A stretch of DNA of 52,877 bases from Solirubrobacterales bacterium (GTDB lineage Bacteria > Actinomycetota > Thermoleophilia > Solirubrobacterales > 70-9), in the NCBI GenBank assembly GCA_009691195.1, contig SHVA01000016.1, positions 1-52,877 on the forward strand, read 5' to 3'. The notes under the pieces were generated by a model. That model saw only the letters and a program-made list of their open reading frames with translations. It made no database searches and was not told the DNA's origin. This document shows positions 50,347-52,877 of the stretch, in pieces (position 1 is the stretch's first letter; the number at the start of each line of letters is the position of its first letter). The translations under genes were made by a program, and so were the position numbers.

Positions 50347-51618
50347 ACGCTCGATCTAAAGCAGATTCGCGGCAACCCGGAGGCGGCGAGGATGGCGCTT
50401 GCCCGCCGCGGGGCGGCGGACTCGCTGGACGAGGTCCTGAGGCTGGACGCCCGGCGCCGCGAGCTGCTGCCGCTGATCGAGGAGCGGCGTGCGCGGCAGA
50501 ATAAGGCCTCCGACGAGATCGCGGCGGCCAAGCGGGAGGGCCAGGACGCCGATGCCGAGATCACGGCGATGCGCGAGCTTTCGGGTGAGATCAAGCAGCT
50601 CGAGTCTGAGCTCGGGGAGGTGGAGCCCAAGCGCGACGAGTTGCTCGCGGCGCTCCCCAACCTGCCCGAGCCCGAGGTCCCGGACGGCGATAGCGAGGAT
50701 GACGCGAAGGTCCTGCGCGAGGTCGGTGAACCTCCCGAGTTCGGCTTCGAGCCCGTTGACCACCTGGAGCTCGGCCAGAGGCACGGCTGGATCGAGATGG
50801 AGGCCGCGGCCAAGCTCTCGGGCTCGCGGTTCGCCTATCTGATGGGCGACCTGGTGATGGTCGAGATGGCCCTGGTCCGCTTCGCGATGGAGCTGTTGCG
50901 GGGTGAGGGCCACGAGCCCGTCGTCCCTCCGGTCCTGGTCCGCGAGCACGCTCTCTACGGGTCCGGCTTCTTCCCCGGCGAGCGGGAGATGATCTACGAG
51001 GTACCCCGCGACGAGCTCTTCCTTACCGGGACCTCGGAGGTCGCGCTGGCCTCGCTCAAGGCCGCCGAGATCATGGCCGCCGAGGAGCTGCCGCTGCGCT
51101 ACGCGGGCTTTTCGACCTGCTTTCGCCGCGAGGCCGGCGCCGCGGGGCGCGACACCCGCGGGATCTTCCGCGTCCACCAGTTCGACAAGGTCGAGATGTT
51201 CTCGTTCGTGGAACCGGGCGAATCCGCGTCAGAGCATGAGCGCCTGCTCGCCCTCCAGGAGCGAATCCTGACCGAGCTGGAGATCCCCTACCGGGTGGTG
51301 GACATCCCGGTCGGCGACCTCGGGGCCTCGGCGACGCGGAAGTTCGACTGTGAGGGCTGGATCCCGAGCGAGGGCCGCTACCGCGAACTGACCTCGTGCT
51401 CGAACACCACCGACTACCAGGCGCGCAGGCTGGGGTGCAGATATCGCCCGCATGAGGGTGGCCGGCCGGTGCCCGTCCACACCCTCAACGGCACGGCGGT
51501 GGCCGTTGGCCGTACTCTTATCGCCCTACTCGAAAATGGGCAGACGGAAGAGGGGAGTGTCGAGCTGCCAGACGTGCTGCATCAGTTAGGAGCGCCGAAG
51601 CGCATTCCGACGTCATGA
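50347..51618 (+). CDS. serS: Serine-tRNA ligase with an ACG at the start position
   Basis: A 423-residue seryl-tRNA synthetase, class II. The N-terminal coiled-coil arm spans about residues 30-100 (RRRELLPLIEERRARQNKAS and on). Motif 2 is FSTCFRREAGAAGRDTRGIF and motif 3 HTLNGTAVAVGRTLIALLEN. The protein should begin M-LDLKQIR, but the codon before CTC GAT CTA is ACG (50347-50349), and no ATG, GTG or TTG is in frame near it. The first in-frame ATG is 50392, which would remove 15 conserved residues. The feature is drawn from the ACG; a base error or true non-standard start are both possible. Confidence 0.9.
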   Translation, partial: TLDLKQIRGNPEAARMALARRGAADSLDEVLRLDARRRELLPLIEERRARQNKASDEIAAAKREGQDADAEITAMRELSGEIKQLESELGEVEPKRDELLAALPNLPEPEVPDGDSEDDAKVLREVGEPPEFGFEPVDHLELGQRHGWIEMEAAAKLSGSRFAYLMGDLVMVEMALVRFAMELLRGEGHEPVVPPVLVREHALYGSGFFPGEREMIYEVPRDELFLTGTSEVALASLKAAEIMAAEELPLRYAGFSTCFRREAGAAGRDTRGIFRVHQFDKVEMFSFVEPGESASEHERLLALQERILTELEIPYRVVDIPVGDLGASATRKFDCEGWIPSEGRYRELTSCSNTTDYQARRLGCRYRPHEGGRPVPVHTLNGTAVAVGRTLIALLENGQTEEGSVELPDVLHQLGAPKRIPTS

Positions 51619-51646
51619 CTATGGTTACGAGCGCTGGTCCAAGCTG

Positions 51647-52288
51647 GTGAATAAGACCGATCCCAAGCGAGTCGTCCTCTGCGACGACCATGAGATCGTC
51701 CGCGAGGCCGTCAAGGCCCGGATGATGGAAGCCTCGGGCGTCGAGATCGTCGGGGAGGCCGCCGACGGCGAGGAGCTGGTGGACAAGGTCCGCGACCTGG
51801 AGCCCGACGTCGCCATCGTCGATGTGGAGCTACCGGGGATCGACGGGATCGAGGCCACCAAGGAGATCCTCAAGGCCCGTCCCGAGACCCGGGTGATCAT
51901 CTTCACCGCCCACGCCCAGCCGGACCTGCTGACGCTTGCGCTGCGAGCCGGGGCATCCGGCTATGTGCTCAAGTCGGCGCCGAGCGAGGACATCGCCCGC
52001 GCGATCGAGGTGGTCGCCGGCGGCGGCACCTTCGTCGGCACCGAGCTGGGCCAGGGCGCCCGCGAGGTCGAGAAGCTGCTCGAGCTGACTCCCCGCGAGC
52101 GCGAGATCCTCGATCTGCTGGCCGAGGGCCTTCGCGTCAAGCAGATCGCCGAAAGGCTTTCGCTCAGCCCCGCCACCGTCCACACGCACGTGCGCAATGC
52201 GATCGCCCGTATGGAGGTCGATACCCGCACCGAGGCAGTGGCACTCGCCGTGCGCTTCAGTTATCTGGGCGCCGGCGGGAGCATGTAG
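51647..52288 (+). CDS. NarL/FixJ-family response regulator
   Basis: A 213-residue two-domain regulator. The receiver domain (about 8-125) has Asp13-Asp14, the phospho-acceptor Asp59 (VAIVDVELPG), Thr87 and Lys109, all in place. The LuxR-type helix-turn-helix (about 147-205) reads LTPREREILDLLAEGLRVKQ and continues with SPATVHTHVRNAIARM. It should bind DNA when phosphorylated by a histidine kinase, which is not in the window. GTG start at 51647. It follows serS by 28 bp on the same strand. Confidence 0.93.
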   Translation: MNKTDPKRVVLCDDHEIVREAVKARMMEASGVEIVGEAADGEELVDKVRDLEPDVAIVDVELPGIDGIEATKEILKARPETRVIIFTAHAQPDLLTLALRAGASGYVLKSAPSEDIARAIEVVAGGGTFVGTELGQGAREVEKLLELTPREREILDLLAEGLRVKQIAERLSLSPATVHTHVRNAIARMEVDTRTEAVALAVRFSYLGAGGSM

Positions 52289-52294
52289 CGGGAC

Positions 52295-52690
52295 CTACTT
52301 CTCCTCGAGTTCCAGCGCCCCGCCGTTGATGCAGAAGCGCTGGCCCGTTGGCTGGGGGCCGTCGTCGAAGACGTGGCCGAGGTGGCCACCGCACTTCGCG
52401 CAGACGACCTCGGTCCGCTTCATGAACATGCTGTTGTCGGAGCGGAGCTCGACGCGGTCGTCGGATGCCGGCTCCCAGAAGCTGGGCCAGCCGGTGCCCG
52501 AGTCGAACTTGGTGCCGGCGTCGAACAGCTCCTCGCCACAGCCGGCGCAGCGGTAGACGCCGTCCTCCTTGGCGTCCCAGTAGGGACCCGTGAAGGGCGC
52601 CTCGGTGCCGGCCTTGCGGAGGATCTCGTACTGCTCCGGGGAGAGGCGCTCGCGCCACTGCTCGTCGGTCAGCTCAGTGTCCTTGCTCAC
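52295..52690 (-). CDS. msrB: Peptide-methionine (R)-S-oxide reductase
   Basis: A 131-residue MsrB that reduces methionine-R-sulfoxide in proteins. The catalytic Cys120 is in RFCINGGAL. The zinc site is Cys48/Cys51 (CAGC) and Cys97/Cys100 (CAKC). The [11 protein letters not shown] and [11 protein letters not shown] blocks are canonical. The position that often holds a resolving Cys (in the SGTGWPS loop) is Ser. The GTG at 52690 has a strong AAGGAGAT ribosome binding site. It converges on the response regulator gene with a 6-bp gap. Confidence 0.95.
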   Translation of the reverse strand: MSKDTELTDEQWRERLSPEQYEILRKAGTEAPFTGPYWDAKEDGVYRCAGCGEELFDAGTKFDSGTGWPSFWEPASDDRVELRSDNSMFMKRTEVVCAKCGGHLGHVFDDGPQPTGQRFCINGGALELEEK

Positions 52691-52766
52691 TCGATCTCCT
52701 TCTTCTCGACTGCTTCAAGGGTAGCCACGCCCCCCCGTCGCTTCTCACGGGGCATTCTGAGAGAGG

Positions 52767-52877
52767 TCAGCGCAGCGAGGGCACGCCGTCGCGGTCGGTG
52801 ACGGCTCGGCGTGGAACACGTGGGCGGCCGTCGTTCGCCTCCAGCCACGCCCGGATGCTCTTGGCGTAGGCGAGCGC
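52767..52877 (-). CDS. C-terminal end of an unidentified gene (partial)
   Basis: The last 36 codons of a minus-strand gene that enters from beyond the right edge. The end reads ALAYAKSIRAWLEANDGRPR and then VPRRAVTDRDGVPSLR before TGA. I do not recognise a family from this tail. It runs in the same direction as msrB, 76 bp upstream of it. Confidence 0.4.
   Translation of the reverse strand, partial: ALAYAKSIRAWLEANDGRPRVPRRAVTDRDGVPSLR

Overview
The window is a very GC-rich, gene-dense stretch of a bacterial chromosome. The best fit is a high-GC Actinomycetota, possibly class Thermoleophilia (inference). Support comes from codons ending almost always in G/C, frequent GTG/TTG starts, a cupredoxin ending in a sortase-type sorting signal, a complete 14-gene nuo operon, and many genes whose -10-like hexamer lies only 6-10 nt before the start codon, as expected for leaderless mRNAs. 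No rRNA, tRNA, CRISPR array, transposase or phage gene was seen.

Region 1 (about 0.2-14.2 kb) is a divergent catabolic island that reads as the N-methylglutamate (NMG) pathway for methylamine. Leftward from a short shared control region run the four subunits of a sarcosine-oxidase-type N-methylglutamate dehydrogenase (mgdB-C-D-A), then formate-tetrahydrofolate ligase, a methenyl-THF cyclohydrolase-type protein and an EamA permease. Rightward run a small DUF1059 protein, an R2-like ligand-binding oxidase (R2lox) with all metal-ligand and ether-crosslink residues, gamma-glutamylmethylamide synthetase (gmaS) and the three-part N-methylglutamate synthase (mgsABC). Inferred flow: methylamine + glutamate to gamma-glutamylmethylamide to N-methylglutamate to glutamate plus a C1 unit on tetrahydrofolate, which FchA and Fhs take to formate with ATP recovery. 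The R2lox/DUF1059 pair is the unexplained part and the best candidate for new biology.

Region 2 (14.2-17.2 kb) holds a HAD hydrolase, an APH-fold kinase-like protein and an acyl-CoA dehydrogenase: the three domains of vertebrate ACAD10, here as separate genes. The first two are divergent and their start codons overlap.

Region 3 (17.2-33.6 kb) is mixed metabolism: a RibD-type reductase, sulfotransferase, haloalkane dehalogenase, DUF2804 protein, flippase-like membrane protein, SDR, a nucleophile-less alpha/beta hydrolase, CBS protein, VOC protein, acetyl-CoA synthetase, wall-anchored cupredoxin, a duplicated ThyX-like protein and a GGDEF diguanylate cyclase. Three decayed gene remnants (DUF2867, AEC-type transporter, nitrilase) lie here.

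Region 4 (33.6-48.6 kb) is a complete nuoABCDEFGHIJKLMN operon read leftward; most junctions are overlapping stop/start codons. nuoN carries an in-frame 39-bp tandem repeat, related to a sequence near 30.4 kb.

Region 5 (48.8-52.9 kb) has a small membrane protein, a flavin reductase divergent from a lipoprotein cytochrome c, serS without a usual start codon, a NarL-type response regulator, msrB and a cut-off gene at the right edge.
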